A DNA stretch of 64,000 bases from Pseudomonadales bacterium (GTDB lineage: Bacteria > Pseudomonadota > Gammaproteobacteria > Pseudomonadales > Azotimanducaceae): contig WLWP01000001.1 of assembly GCA_012103505.1 (NCBI GenBank), positions 1,054,001 through 1,118,000 on the forward strand, given 5' to 3'. Each line of letters begins with the position of its first letter. The first letter of the stretch is position 1. The notes beneath the pieces were generated by a model. The model saw nothing but the letters and a program-made list of their open reading frames with translations, had not been told where the DNA came from and searched no databases. This document shows positions 35,759 through 43,989 of this stretch, piece by piece. Made by a program: the position numbers and the translations under genes.

Positions 35759-36746
35759 TTAGGACAATCTCAAAAAGCTGTGCGGCACCCTTCTGTTCAA
35801 ACCGTTCCCTAGAAACAATTGCCCGATCAGTGTCCCCACTGACCCAAGTGATTGCCTCACGTTGCCCGATACTGGGCATAGGTACCCACAGAGGTGGAGA
35901 TCGAACATCCTCCAAATTGTAGATGTACGCGTCTTTATATGTGGTCAGTAACAAGCGTCGGTTGATTGGGTCGTAATCCATGCCAGTAGGCATATAACGA
36001 TACTGTGCTGTCCTAGGGTCCTCGTCGTAGTCGAGTTGTATGGGTTTTGGCAAATGGGTTAGTTCGGATATTTGCTGCGCTACAACTGGCTTCTGAGCCT
36101 TCAGTGGAACCTCATACAGGCGTTGCGGATAGTCACGCTTGCTTAGAATCAAAATCCGATCGCCGGTAACATCGACAGACATCGCCTCACTATCGCGCGG
36201 GCCATCTGGGTACGTGTAGGTAATCTGCCAAGCCAAATCGAGTGATGTGTCTGCTAACCCGTCGGGTTCTGGCACTACGAGGATTGAAACTTCGCCGCGC
36301 CAACCAAAATTGTCTCCAATGTCACCTATCGCAATGTAAGACTGTCCCATGAGTTCGAATGTATCGAGAGATTCCCAATCGATCGGGTTGGTTGTGGCTA
36401 TGGGAAAACGCGCCAGGTGTGCCCCACTTTCGCTCATCGCAAAAAGCTCGGCGTCGCCCCCGGAATCGTTCATAGACCATAAGACGCCAGGATGTTTGAT
36501 ACTAGACGCAAGCCCAGATGACTCTTTCAAGTCACGTTGCTCAATGTCGCCAAGCCATGAAACCCGATGGTCCTTGATCCGAATAACCTTTGGGTTGGAG
36601 GAAACGACATCAGGATGTGGTTTAAGAATGTTGCTCAAGCCACGAATTGGATCATGGCCATTGCTCCAGCCATAGCCGAAAAACAAACCGAGCAACGAGA
36701 CGGCTCCGAACACTGCGAGCAGAGTTAGCGTTTTGATTACTCGCAT
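35748..36746 (-). CDS. Membrane-anchored beta-propeller-like protein, unknown function
   Basis: This 332-residue product has an N-terminal hydrophobic stretch (about residues 5-25) that is a signal anchor or signal peptide. The rest resembles a propeller: 'ESSGLASSIKHPGVLWSMND', 'SGGDAELFAMSESG', 'YIAIGDIGDNFGWR', 'DSEAMSVDVTGDRILILSKR' and 'PTGMDYDPINRRLLLTTYKD'. Such repeats are seen in exported proteins of unknown role in marine proteobacteria. It overlaps the preceding isomerase-like gene by 10 nt. No enzyme function can be assigned. Confidence 0.7.
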   Translation of the reverse strand: MRVIKTLTLLAVFGAVSLLGLFFGYGWSNGHDPIRGLSNILKPHPDVVSSNPKVIRIKDHRVSWLGDIEQRDLKESSGLASSIKHPGVLWSMNDSGGDAELFAMSESGAHLARFPIATTNPIDWESLDTFELMGQSYIAIGDIGDNFGWRGEVSILVVPEPDGLADTSLDLAWQITYTYPDGPRDSEAMSVDVTGDRILILSKRDYPQRLYEVPLKAQKPVVAQQISELTHLPKPIQLDYDEDPRTAQYRYMPTGMDYDPINRRLLLTTYKDAYIYNLEDVRSPPLWVPMPSIGQREAITWVSGDTDRAIVSRERFEQKGAAQLFEIVLTMP

Positions 36747-37336
36747 AAAGCTTGTGCCACTAGCGGCAGGCGGTCGTTGCCAAAATACATATCCGTTTCA
36801 TTGACGAAAAGAGTTGGCGAGCCGAACCCGCCTCTTGTGATCAGTTCGTCAGTGTTTGCTTTCAACTTGTCTTTGTACGTTTGTGAAGTGACCTTTTGCC
36901 AGAACGCGTCAACGTCTAAACCAGCTGAGACGGCAATCGATCGCACCTCTTCATCTTGTGAGATGTCTCGTAGCTCACCCCAATATCGATGGAATGCGAT
37001 CAGCGCGTACTCGACAAGTTTACCTGCCTCTTGGGCGACAAATGCGCCGCGCATTACCTTGACACTATTCACAGGGAACACTGGTGGATTACCTATTTCG
37101 ATTCCCACAAAGCGGGCCCAGTCCGCCAAGTCCTTTTGATAGTACGTTTGCTTGATGGGCACCGGATTGGCGCGGGATTCATACACACTTGGATTTACAG
37201 TGTTGAATAGACCGCCGACCAAGATCGGTTTCCAAACGACCTCACATTTCTTAAATGTGTCGTCGTTGTTGAAGGCTGCAAATGCTAGATAGGTCCAAGG
37301 ACTTGAACAATCGAAGAAGAACTCAACCTTTTTCAT
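36737..37336 (-). CDS. DsbA-fold 2-hydroxychromene-2-carboxylate isomerase-like protein
   Basis: This 199-residue protein of the thioredoxin/GST-kappa superfamily has the N-terminal 'VEFFFDCSSPWTYLAFAAF', with Ser in place of a redox Cys pair as in HCCA isomerases, then 'WKPILVGGLFNTVN', 'PPVFPVNSVKVMRGAFVAQE' and the cis-Pro motif 'GGFGSPTLFVNETDMYFGND'. Family members isomerise glutathione conjugates in aromatic catabolism, or have unknown glutathione-dependent roles. No aromatic pathway genes flank it. Start at ATG 37336. Confidence 0.85.
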   Translation of the reverse strand: MKKVEFFFDCSSPWTYLAFAAFNNDDTFKKCEVVWKPILVGGLFNTVNPSVYESRANPVPIKQTYYQKDLADWARFVGIEIGNPPVFPVNSVKVMRGAFVAQEAGKLVEYALIAFHRYWGELRDISQDEEVRSIAVSAGLDVDAFWQKVTSQTYKDKLKANTDELITRGGFGSPTLFVNETDMYFGNDRLPLVAQALCE

Positions 37337-37411
37337 GTAGCGCTCATGCGGGATTTCGGCAAAATGTTACCATGCTGACGGTTTAACGCCGTACAAACGC
37401 GGGGAGAAAAG

Positions 37412-38653
37412 ATGAAGTTTACTTGGTTTAACCTGATGCCCTGGCCGCATTTACCGGACGATTTTAGAGAGAAGTATCGCTCGGTCTGGGTGGACATACC
37501 GAGTCATCTATATGATCCCGTTAAGGGACACGAGCTGTACAACGTCTACCTCGATGAACTCGAGTACGCAGAATCTTTAGGCTTTGATGGCATCGGGGTC
37601 AACGAGCATCATGCGAATGGCTACGGACTGATGCCTTCGCCCAATATTATGGCGGCGACGCTAGCTCGACGTACGTCGAAGTCCGCTCTCGTTGTGTTGG
37701 GTAACTCGATCGCGCTGTACAACCCGCCGATACGGGTTGCGGAAGAATTCGCCATGTTGGATGTCATTTCCGGTGGTCGCTTGCTAGCCGGTTTTCCTGT
37801 TGGTACATCGATGGATACCAATTTCTGCTACGGCCAGATTCCGTCACTCACCCGTGAGAAGTATGCGGAGGCACATGAACTCATCATCAAATGCTGGGAG
37901 GAAGATGAGCCGTTCGCGTTCAATGGCAGGTATAACAAGTTGCGCTACGCAAACTGTTGGCCCAAACCGATTCAGAAGAATCCCCCTATCTTTATCCCGG
38001 GCGGCGGTAGTCTAGAAACGTATGATTTCTGTATTGAAAATGACTATGTCTACTGCTACTTAAGTTTTTCCGGCTTCAAGCGCGCGAAGCAGCTGATGGA
38101 CGGATATTGGCAGCGTGTCGAAGAGTTTGGTAAAGACGACTCACCCTATCGAGCGGGGTTTGCCCAAACCATTGTTGTCGCCGAAACCGACGCCGAGGCA
38201 GAACGCGACTATCGAGAGCACATCGACTACTTCTACAATCGTTGTTTGCATGTGTATCCCGGATTCGCAGATGCGCCGGGTTACCGCACGATTAAGACAC
38301 TTAAGGAAAATGTTACTTCGCAAATGACACGTTCTGCTGTTGGTGACGTTTCAAGCATGAGTTGGGACCAACTTGTGGGCGAAGGCTATGTCATAGCAGG
38401 TTCGCCAGCTACCGTGACCGAGCAGATGAATGAGCTCATTTCAACATTGCGAGTCGGCAATCTCTTTTGCCTCCTTCATGTTGGGGATATGCCACAGGAC
38501 AAGTGCATGCGCTCGACCAAGCTATTCGCCGAAGAGGTCATGCCTAATCTAAGAGATGTCTGGCCAGATCATGCCGATGATGATCGCTTCTGGATTCACC
38601 CTATCAATCAAGCGGCGCGATCGGGCGTTGATCCTGTGGGTGGAGGCGTTTGA
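37412..38653 (+). CDS. Luciferase-like flavin-dependent monooxygenase (LLM class)
   Basis: The 413-residue TIM-barrel flavoenzyme starts 'MKFTWFNLMPWPHLPDDF' and shows 'SLGFDGIGVNEHHANGYGLM', 'VLGNSIALYNPPIRVAEEFA', 'LDVISGGRLLAGFPVGTSMD' and the late 'GSPATVTEQMNELISTLRVG', all typical of bacterial luciferase-like oxygenases. These use reduced FMN supplied by a separate reductase, which is not seen here. It heads an operon with an alpha/beta hydrolase (1-nt gap) and a sirtuin. Substrate not predictable. Confidence 0.9.
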   Translation: MKFTWFNLMPWPHLPDDFREKYRSVWVDIPSHLYDPVKGHELYNVYLDELEYAESLGFDGIGVNEHHANGYGLMPSPNIMAATLARRTSKSALVVLGNSIALYNPPIRVAEEFAMLDVISGGRLLAGFPVGTSMDTNFCYGQIPSLTREKYAEAHELIIKCWEEDEPFAFNGRYNKLRYANCWPKPIQKNPPIFIPGGGSLETYDFCIENDYVYCYLSFSGFKRAKQLMDGYWQRVEEFGKDDSPYRAGFAQTIVVAETDAEAERDYREHIDYFYNRCLHVYPGFADAPGYRTIKTLKENVTSQMTRSAVGDVSSMSWDQLVGEGYVIAGSPATVTEQMNELISTLRVGNLFCLLHVGDMPQDKCMRSTKLFAEEVMPNLRDVWPDHADDDRFWIHPINQAARSGVDPVGGGV

Positions 38654-38654
38654 T

Positions 38655-39452
38655 ATGGATAGTCGACTGATTGAGTTTAGTGGCGCAGCCGGATCAGATT
38701 TTAGTGTGCGCGTTTATGAGGGTGGGACAGGACCCGAACTACTTTTTCTTCACGGTGCGGGTGGTTTGTTGGAGGATGACCCCTTTCTTGCCCGTTTAAG
38801 TGAAAACTTCACCATTAGCGCTCCCCTGTTGCCAGGATATGAAGATTCTGAAGGGATGGAAGATCTTCGGGAGATGCTTGATTTCACCCTGCATGGCTAC
38901 GATGTATGGCAGCAGCTCGGTTTGAGCAACCCCATTGTCGTCGGTCACTCGATGGGTGGCATGCTTGCAGCTGAAATGGCCGCGATCGCCCCAGAGAAGA
39001 TTCAAAAATTAGTCTTGTTAGCACCGGCCGGACTATGGATGGATGCCGACCCCGTCGCAGACCTTTTTGCGGCCCTACCTTATGAACTGCCAGATCTACT
39101 TTTCCATGATTCGGCGAAGCACGGAGATTTACTATCAGCTGGTGGCGATTTGAACGATCCGGCTTTCCTGACCGATTTTATGGTCGGAAATTCGAGAAGG
39201 TTGGGGATGGCTGCAAAGATCTTGTTCCCTGTGCCGGATAGGGGCTTGTCACAGCGGCTTTACCGAGTGCAAGCCGAAACTGCTATCGTTTGGGGAGCTT
39301 CAGATCGATTGATCCCAGTCGCATATGCGCAAGAGTTTGCCGATGCTATCGACAACGCTGAGAAACACGTCATTGCCGACGCCGGGCACATGCTCCAATA
39401 CGAGCAGACCGACGAGGTGCTTAAAATCATCAATGGACTGCACAATCGATGA
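38655..39452 (+). CDS. Alpha/beta hydrolase
   Basis: This 265-residue hydrolase contains the oxyanion 'LFLHGAGGLLEDDPF', nucleophile elbow 'IVVGHSMGGMLAAEMA', the acid residue in 'IVWGASDRLIPV' and the His in 'HVIADAGHMLQYEQ'. ATG 38655 comes 1 nt after the monooxygenase stop. Position suggests it hydrolyses an ester or lactone formed by that monooxygenase; this is inference from context. Its stop overlaps the sirtuin start as ATGA. Confidence 0.9.
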   Translation: MDSRLIEFSGAAGSDFSVRVYEGGTGPELLFLHGAGGLLEDDPFLARLSENFTISAPLLPGYEDSEGMEDLREMLDFTLHGYDVWQQLGLSNPIVVGHSMGGMLAAEMAAIAPEKIQKLVLLAPAGLWMDADPVADLFAALPYELPDLLFHDSAKHGDLLSAGGDLNDPAFLTDFMVGNSRRLGMAAKILFPVPDRGLSQRLYRVQAETAIVWGASDRLIPVAYAQEFADAIDNAEKHVIADAGHMLQYEQTDEVLKIINGLHNR

Positions 39453-40204
39453 GCGAAGAATCAATTCAACTTCTTGGGCAACTCATCGATGAGTCTCAAC
39501 GAATAGCTTGTTTCACCGGCGCGGGGATAAGCACTGAATCGGGTATTCCAGACTTTCGCAGTCCTGGCACCGGGCTTTGGACGAAGATGAAGCCGATTCA
39601 GTTTCAGGACTTCATTGCGTCGGAGGAAGCTCGTCAGGATTCGTGGCAACGAAAATTCTCTGGTGATCGAACCATGGAGAATGCCACCCCCAATCAGGGT
39701 CACTACGCGCTTGCGCGCTTGGTTGAAGAAGGTCGATGTACCGGGATCATCACGCAGAATGTCGATAACCTGCATCAGAACTCTGGGGTTCCAGACGAGC
39801 AAGTGATCGAGTTGCATGGCAACGCATGCTATGCAACTTGTCTCTCGTGTCATACGCGGTATGAGCTGTCTGATCTGGAGGCGCAGTTCAAAACACTGCA
39901 GCGTGTCGAACCTTGTAGCCGTTGTGGTGGCATCATCAAAACGGCAACGATTTCGTTTGGACAGTCTATGCCAGAGACGGAAATGCGCCGTGCCCAGGAG
40001 ATAACGGAAGCGTGCGATCTGATGATTGTTCTCGGGTCCTCTTTAACGGTATACCCGGCAGCCGGATTTCCAGAATATGCACAACGCGCAGGGGCTAGGC
40101 TTGCAATTGTCAATAGAGAAGAGACTCCGTTGGACGATGTGGCCGATGTTGTTGTACGAGAACAAATCGGCCCAACGATGTCGTTAGTTGTAGGTTTGAA
40201 CTAA
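39449..40204 (+). CDS. NAD-dependent protein deacylase, Sir2 family
   Basis: The 251-residue sirtuin has all core motifs: 'IACFTGAGISTESGIPDFRS', 'TGIITQNVDNLHQNSG', the catalytic His in 'VIELHGNACYATCL' and 'GSSLTVYPAAGFPEY'. The zinc Cys pairs are C-x2-C in 'ATCLSCHTR' and in 'EPCSRCGG'. It would remove acetyl or other acyl groups from Lys using NAD+. ATGA overlap with the hydrolase couples it to the oxidation operon. Its 3' end overlaps the convergent VWA gene by 21 nt. Confidence 0.94.
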   Translation: MSEESIQLLGQLIDESQRIACFTGAGISTESGIPDFRSPGTGLWTKMKPIQFQDFIASEEARQDSWQRKFSGDRTMENATPNQGHYALARLVEEGRCTGIITQNVDNLHQNSGVPDEQVIELHGNACYATCLSCHTRYELSDLEAQFKTLQRVEPCSRCGGIIKTATISFGQSMPETEMRRAQEITEACDLMIVLGSSLTVYPAAGFPEYAQRAGARLAIVNREETPLDDVADVVVREQIGPTMSLVVGLN

Positions 40205-41524
40205 CTGTTTAGTAAAAGACCTCAACTCAGCAAGTGTGCTCACTCTTTCAATATCGCTACAGAAAGGCGCATAGGCCAACATGTCTGAATCCCCAACCTG
40301 CCAATACTCTTTCGGTTCAGGGTTCAGCCACAAAGTACGCTTTACTCGGTGGCTCAGATCTTTGAACACTTTGGCACGCGCGGGATAGAAGTTGCTGCGG
40401 GCGTCGCCTAGAACGATGAGTGTCGAACGTCTACTCATATCTTGGTGGACGAGATTGCGGAAATCCGTGAACGCGCGGCCGTAGTCTGTGTTGCCACCAG
40501 CCCAATCAAGCAGGACGCGCTCTATGGCTTCCTCAGGATTCTCCGCGCCAAAGTAGTCGCTAATTTCTCCAAGTTCGTTTGAGAAAGCGAAGGAGCGAAC
40601 TTTAGGCAGCAGGTCGTGCAGAAAGTGCGTCACCAATAGCATCAGCTTCGAAATCTGCGCGACGGAACCGCTTACATCACAAACGAGATAGAGGGTGCCC
40701 TCTTCCTTTCGTTTCTGCTTGAAGGCGAGCTCCATCATCGCGCCGTCGTAAGGCATGTTTTTTCTTAGCATCCGGCTGACGTCTAAGTTACCCCTGTCTG
40801 CTCGGCGGCGGTGTTTTCGATATTTGTTGTGCAGCTGTTCGGCGAATTCCTTCACTGCCGCCTGAACTTCTGTTTCGTAATCTTTTGGGATCTGATTCAG
40901 CTGGGCAGCTAGGGCTCTGGATCGAAGTACCTGTTTTGCCGGTTCAGCAGCAATGAAATCGTAGTGGCCGTCGACGAAGTTCTTGATTTCGTCGACCAGA
41001 TATTGCCGCAGGTAGGCGACCCCAGTGCGTTGGTCGCCCTGAAGATCTGCCTGTAGGTCACGTAATGCATCGACCCCGAAAGCGGTACCAAGCTTCCTAG
41101 TCACACTGCCCTTATCTCTGAGAAATTGGATTTCGTAAAGACCAGACTGTGTGGCTAAGGCGAACAGACGAGCATTCAGTTGTGTGATGTCGTGATCCAC
41201 AACCCATTTGATGACGCGAGCAGCCTCCTCGTTCCGTTCTTCAAGCTCAGCGATGAGTGCGTTCGAATCTGTATTTCGGAGAATGCTTTTTTTGGCGGGA
41301 TCCAAGAATGCGTTTAGCCCAAAGAAACGATCGAAGCATTCGGTGAATTTGGATTTGTCCGCCGGTGTTTTTGCTAGTGCCAATGACAGAGAGCGCTTGA
41401 ATAAGCCTAAGTCGCTTATGCCAACTGCTGACAATATCCGAAAGGCATCGAGGGATTCCGCCGGGCTGACCTCGACTTCGGCATTTCTCAGCGCATGGAC
41501 GAAGCGTGTGATTGTTTGCTCCAT
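40184..41524 (-). CDS. VWA-domain protein, CoxE-like
   Basis: This 446-residue cytosolic protein has a helical N-terminal two thirds and a C-terminal von Willebrand A domain with a complete MIDAS: 'YLVCDVSGSVAQISKLM' (DxSxS), the Thr in 'GGNTDYGRAF' and the Asp in 'LIVLGDARSNFYPAR'. CoxE-like proteins normally pair with a MoxR AAA+ ATPase to remodel metalloenzymes. No MoxR gene is adjacent here. It is divergent from the phosphotransferase gene with only 23 nt between. Confidence 0.87.
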   Translation of the reverse strand: MEQTITRFVHALRNAEVEVSPAESLDAFRILSAVGISDLGLFKRSLSLALAKTPADKSKFTECFDRFFGLNAFLDPAKKSILRNTDSNALIAELEERNEEAARVIKWVVDHDITQLNARLFALATQSGLYEIQFLRDKGSVTRKLGTAFGVDALRDLQADLQGDQRTGVAYLRQYLVDEIKNFVDGHYDFIAAEPAKQVLRSRALAAQLNQIPKDYETEVQAAVKEFAEQLHNKYRKHRRRADRGNLDVSRMLRKNMPYDGAMMELAFKQKRKEEGTLYLVCDVSGSVAQISKLMLLVTHFLHDLLPKVRSFAFSNELGEISDYFGAENPEEAIERVLLDWAGGNTDYGRAFTDFRNLVHQDMSRRSTLIVLGDARSNFYPARAKVFKDLSHRVKRTLWLNPEPKEYWQVGDSDMLAYAPFCSDIERVSTLAELRSFTKQLVQTYN

Positions 41525-41547
41525 CTGCTTGAGTCTACACTGGACTG

Positions 41548-42351
41548 ATGATGAGTATTAATGAAGCGATCGCCACACTTGCGCCAGAGTGGCAACTGGA
41601 TGCGATCGAGAACATCGAGTTTTTGGCAGGTGGATACTCCAATTCAAATTATTCTGTTCGCTACGCTGGTCGGGAATATGTAGTACGAGTTCCAGGCCGG
41701 GTCCAGCCCTTCGTGGATCGTGCACACGAACAAGCATGGTTGGAAAATCTGCCCTTAAACATTGGTGCAGAGGTTATAGCTTTCGACCGACAAACGGGTG
41801 CGATGCTCTCTCGCTGGGTTGAAGGAACGCTACTTGTTGATTGGTGGGGATCACTGCAGCCATCACAGGAGCCATCACTCCTCGTCTCTTTCTTGGTGGA
41901 CTTACATAGTCAGCTGCCGGATGCCGGTAGGATCTACGATCTGGAGGCCTTAGTCGATGCATATGGTGTGAGCGAGTTTAGGCCGTTGCTGGCGAATGGG
42001 TCAGTAACGACGTGCCACAATGATTTAAACCCATGGAATATTATCGTTACAGAAGATGGCTGGACGACGCTTGATTGGGAGTTTGTGGGCAACAACGACC
42101 CGATATTTGATCTTGTCAGTCTACATCAAGGATTAGAACTGCCTGAGGATGAGCTGCTTGATCTCGTGCGGTTATATATGCACACCAGGGAGCCGGAGCT
42201 CGATGCAGATCCTAAGGCTCGTCTAGCGGCTTGTTTGCACAATTACTGGTTGCGTGAATATGGCTGGGCAGTGGATCAATTGGCTCGTGGTAGCGAGCGG
42301 GAAGAAGTGAAAGATCAGAGGTCTATGGCGCTCAAAAAATTACGAGCGTGA
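41548..42351 (+). CDS. Phosphotransferase of the APH/choline kinase fold
   Basis: The 267-residue kinase-like protein has 'LAGGYSNSNYSVRYAGREYV' (P-loop-like), the Brenner motif 'TTCHNDLNPWNIIVTEDGW' and 'TLDWEFVGNNDPIFDLVSL' (metal-binding Asp). Choline/ethanolamine kinases, aminoglycoside kinases and thiamine kinase (ThiK) share this fold; the size and 'HNDLNPWNI' fit a small-molecule kinase of the choline/thiamine sort. Its 3' end overlaps the convergent NadR-like gene by 37 nt. Confidence 0.82.
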   Translation: MMSINEAIATLAPEWQLDAIENIEFLAGGYSNSNYSVRYAGREYVVRVPGRVQPFVDRAHEQAWLENLPLNIGAEVIAFDRQTGAMLSRWVEGTLLVDWWGSLQPSQEPSLLVSFLVDLHSQLPDAGRIYDLEALVDAYGVSEFRPLLANGSVTTCHNDLNPWNIIVTEDGWTTLDWEFVGNNDPIFDLVSLHQGLELPEDELLDLVRLYMHTREPELDADPKARLAACLHNYWLREYGWAVDQLARGSEREEVKDQRSMALKKLRA

Positions 42352-42842
42352 GCAAGTGCTTTCGTTGTGCGATTGCTGCCTAAACCTTCAATTTCAGCAA
42401 ATTTTAGGTTTCTAAACTCCAAGTCAGATTTGTAAAGTTTGTATAGCCTCTCCCGGTCTTCAGGATGCTCTCTCTGGGGATCGGATTCCCAAGGGATATC
42501 TGGTCGACAGAGCAGATAAAAACGCGCAGAAGACGTCCTGTAGCGTTTCACCAAGCTACTAGGTATTGGACCAAAACGTTCGGACCACCAAATTGCCAGT
42601 ACCTGCAGGTCTGTATCGCAGACGGTGACGTTATGCTCGAGCTGCACGCTCTGTTCCAACTCGTTTTGAATGTTTGCGATTCTGAGTAAGTCAGAAGGTT
42701 GGTAGCGACCAACTTTCGCGTAAGTGTTGAGAAAATTGCGCGCCTGCTCCGCCACTAACCCAGCAGATAAAGAGTCTGCGAGTTCACGAGCAAGCGTAGA
42801 TTTACCGCAAGATTCGGGTCCGGTTAGAACAATCGTTGTCAT
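42315..42842 (-). CDS. NadR-like nicotinamide riboside kinase (AAA_28 ATPase)
   Basis: This P-loop kinase of about 175 residues starts 'MTTIVLTGPESCGKSTLARE' (Walker A), then 'VAEQARNFLNTYAKVGRYQP' and 'VTVCDTDLQVLAIWWSERFG', like the ribosylnicotinamide kinase domain of NadR. The adenylyltransferase and helix-turn-helix parts of full NadR are absent. Its ATG overlaps the pnuC stop as ATGA. With PnuC it forms a nicotinamide riboside uptake and trapping pair that feeds NAD. Confidence 0.87.
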   Translation of the reverse strand: MTTIVLTGPESCGKSTLARELADSLSAGLVAEQARNFLNTYAKVGRYQPSDLLRIANIQNELEQSVQLEHNVTVCDTDLQVLAIWWSERFGPIPSSLVKRYRTSSARFYLLCRPDIPWESDPQREHPEDRERLYKLYKSDLEFRNLKFAEIEGLGSNRTTKALAHARNFLSAIDL

Positions 42843-43465
42843 GCGGTCACAGACCGTGATTCTGGCATTTGCTCTCTCCATGTACGCCAGCCGAGAACAG
42901 CAAGCCAAATGTAGAGCGCGTAGAGGGCGACGTAGAAATACAGTTGCGCATCCTCCTGTGCTTTGAGCAAATACAAAGCCACAGAGACGACGTTGACGAC
43001 GAACCAAAGCACCCAGCTGTCCAAATATTTTTTCGCTGACATCCACATTGCAACGAACGAGATAATCGTCGTAAAGCTATCTGGATAGGCCAGATCCGCA
43101 TCCGTGTAGGTGTCAAAATACCAGCCCATCAGGCCGATCCCGAGCACACTGATACCTAGTACAGGTAGACGCAAATGTGTCGGCATCATGGCAACGACGA
43201 CTTGCTCGGTTCCATGTCTACGAGACGCGTCGCCCCGCAGCCAGAACCACCAGCCGTAGGCATTCATGAGTACGTAGTAGAGGTTTAGGAGCACATCTGC
43301 ATACAACTTGTTGTTGAACATCACGACAACCGTGATGACGCTATACAGAAGGCCGATAGGAAAAGTGAGAATGTTCTCGCGAATGAGTAGCCAAACGCAA
43401 AGAAGGCCAGAGACAAAGCCAACCAGTCCTAGCCAGTTGGCGCTAAGCCACGCAACGATTTCCAC
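42839..43465 (-). CDS. pnuC: Nicotinamide riboside transporter PnuC
   Basis: The 208-residue protein with seven predicted membrane helices has the PnuC landmarks 'IRENILTFPIGLLYSVITVV', 'LYADVLLNLYYVLMNAYGWW', 'FWLRG' and 'LDSWVLWFVVNVVSVALYLL'. It moves nicotinamide riboside down a gradient that is kept by the downstream kinase. Start is GTG at 43465, with a short hairpin 11 nt upstream. The operon order pnuC-kinase is common. Confidence 0.93.
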   Translation of the reverse strand: MEIVAWLSANWLGLVGFVSGLLCVWLLIRENILTFPIGLLYSVITVVVMFNNKLYADVLLNLYYVLMNAYGWWFWLRGDASRRHGTEQVVVAMMPTHLRLPVLGISVLGIGLMGWYFDTYTDADLAYPDSFTTIISFVAMWMSAKKYLDSWVLWFVVNVVSVALYLLKAQEDAQLYFYVALYALYIWLAVLGWRTWREQMPESRSVTA

Positions 43466-43475
43466 TGTTTGTACC

Positions 43476-43495
43476 GCCGAGTTATTTAGCTCGGC
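43476..43495. promoter_or_regulatory. Inverted repeat in the pnuC leader
   Basis: GCCGAG and CTCGGC pair perfectly across an 8-nt AT-rich loop, 11-30 nt upstream of the GTG start of pnuC. In the minus direction it has no T run after it, so it may be an operator or a leader hairpin over the ribosome site, or the end of the small gene upstream. Confidence 0.45.
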
Positions 43496-43529
43496 ATACT
43501 AACGCAAACGCGCCTGACCGCTAGTTTGA

Positions 43530-43730
43530 TTAGGCGGCTACGCGATCCCTGTGCGGTATCCCAGTGGGCTGGAGGGTTTTAAAGTCATACGTACCATCTT
43601 TCAATCGTAGGCACTGGTATTCCAATTGGAATGGAACCAGCTCGCCGATTGATCCAAGCTCCGCAAGTAATTCCTCGGAGAAAGGAACAAATACGGGATT
43701 GCTAGATGTGGTTTTTGATTCAATATTCAC
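43530..43730 (-). CDS. Small protein of unknown function
   Basis: This 66-residue product starts with GTG at 43730 after a good GGAAGGA ribosome site. The sequence is soluble with 'VFVPFSEELLAELGSIGELV' and 'LEYQCLRLKDGTYDFKTLQP', giving a compact alpha/beta look. I do not recognise it. A 10-nt tandem repeat lies 39-69 nt upstream, in promoter position. It precedes pnuC on the same strand by 64 nt. Confidence 0.55.
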   Translation of the reverse strand: MNIESKTTSSNPVFVPFSEELLAELGSIGELVPFQLEYQCLRLKDGTYDFKTLQPTGIPHRDRVAA

Positions 43731-43768
43731 TTGTCGAAATCCTTCCCGATAGTTGGACGCTTCTTGTT

Positions 43769-43799
43769 TTCTTTCTAGTTCTTTCTAGTTCTTTCTAGT
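43769..43799. repeat. Decamer tandem repeat, three copies
   Basis: Three tandem copies of TTCTTTCTAG (plus a decayed fourth, CTTACTAG) have a period of 10, one DNA helical turn. Each copy carries CTAG, a tetramer usually rare in these genomes. The array lies upstream of the small minus-strand gene at 43730, in a 259-nt region with no other gene. Confidence 0.85.
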
Positions 43800-43911
43800 A
43801 CTTACTAGCGCGTCATACGTCATGTATGTATTGAAGCACCTGAATCACAATCCAGGTTGCAGCAATAAGTGAAGCTCAGGGAATAATCATGGAGAAAATC
43901 TTAAGAGCGGG

Positions 43912-43960
43912 CGTGACGTAGATCACAGCTTGCACGTCGGAGCTTAAAAACCGCTAGAAT
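43912..43960 (+). promoter_or_regulatory. Crp-like site and sigma70-type promoter before pdsR
   Basis: GTGA-CGTAGA-TCAC at 43913-43926 is a full palindromic Crp core, with the right half extended as TAGATCACA. Downstream are TTGCAC (43930-43935) and TAGAAT (43955-43960), spaced 19 nt, followed by CAGGAG and the TTG start of pdsR. The Crp centre would lie around -47 from the likely start, near the class II activator position. Confidence 0.6.
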
Positions 43961-43989
43961 TGCGCCACTTAGTGCGTTCAGGAGTCGTT

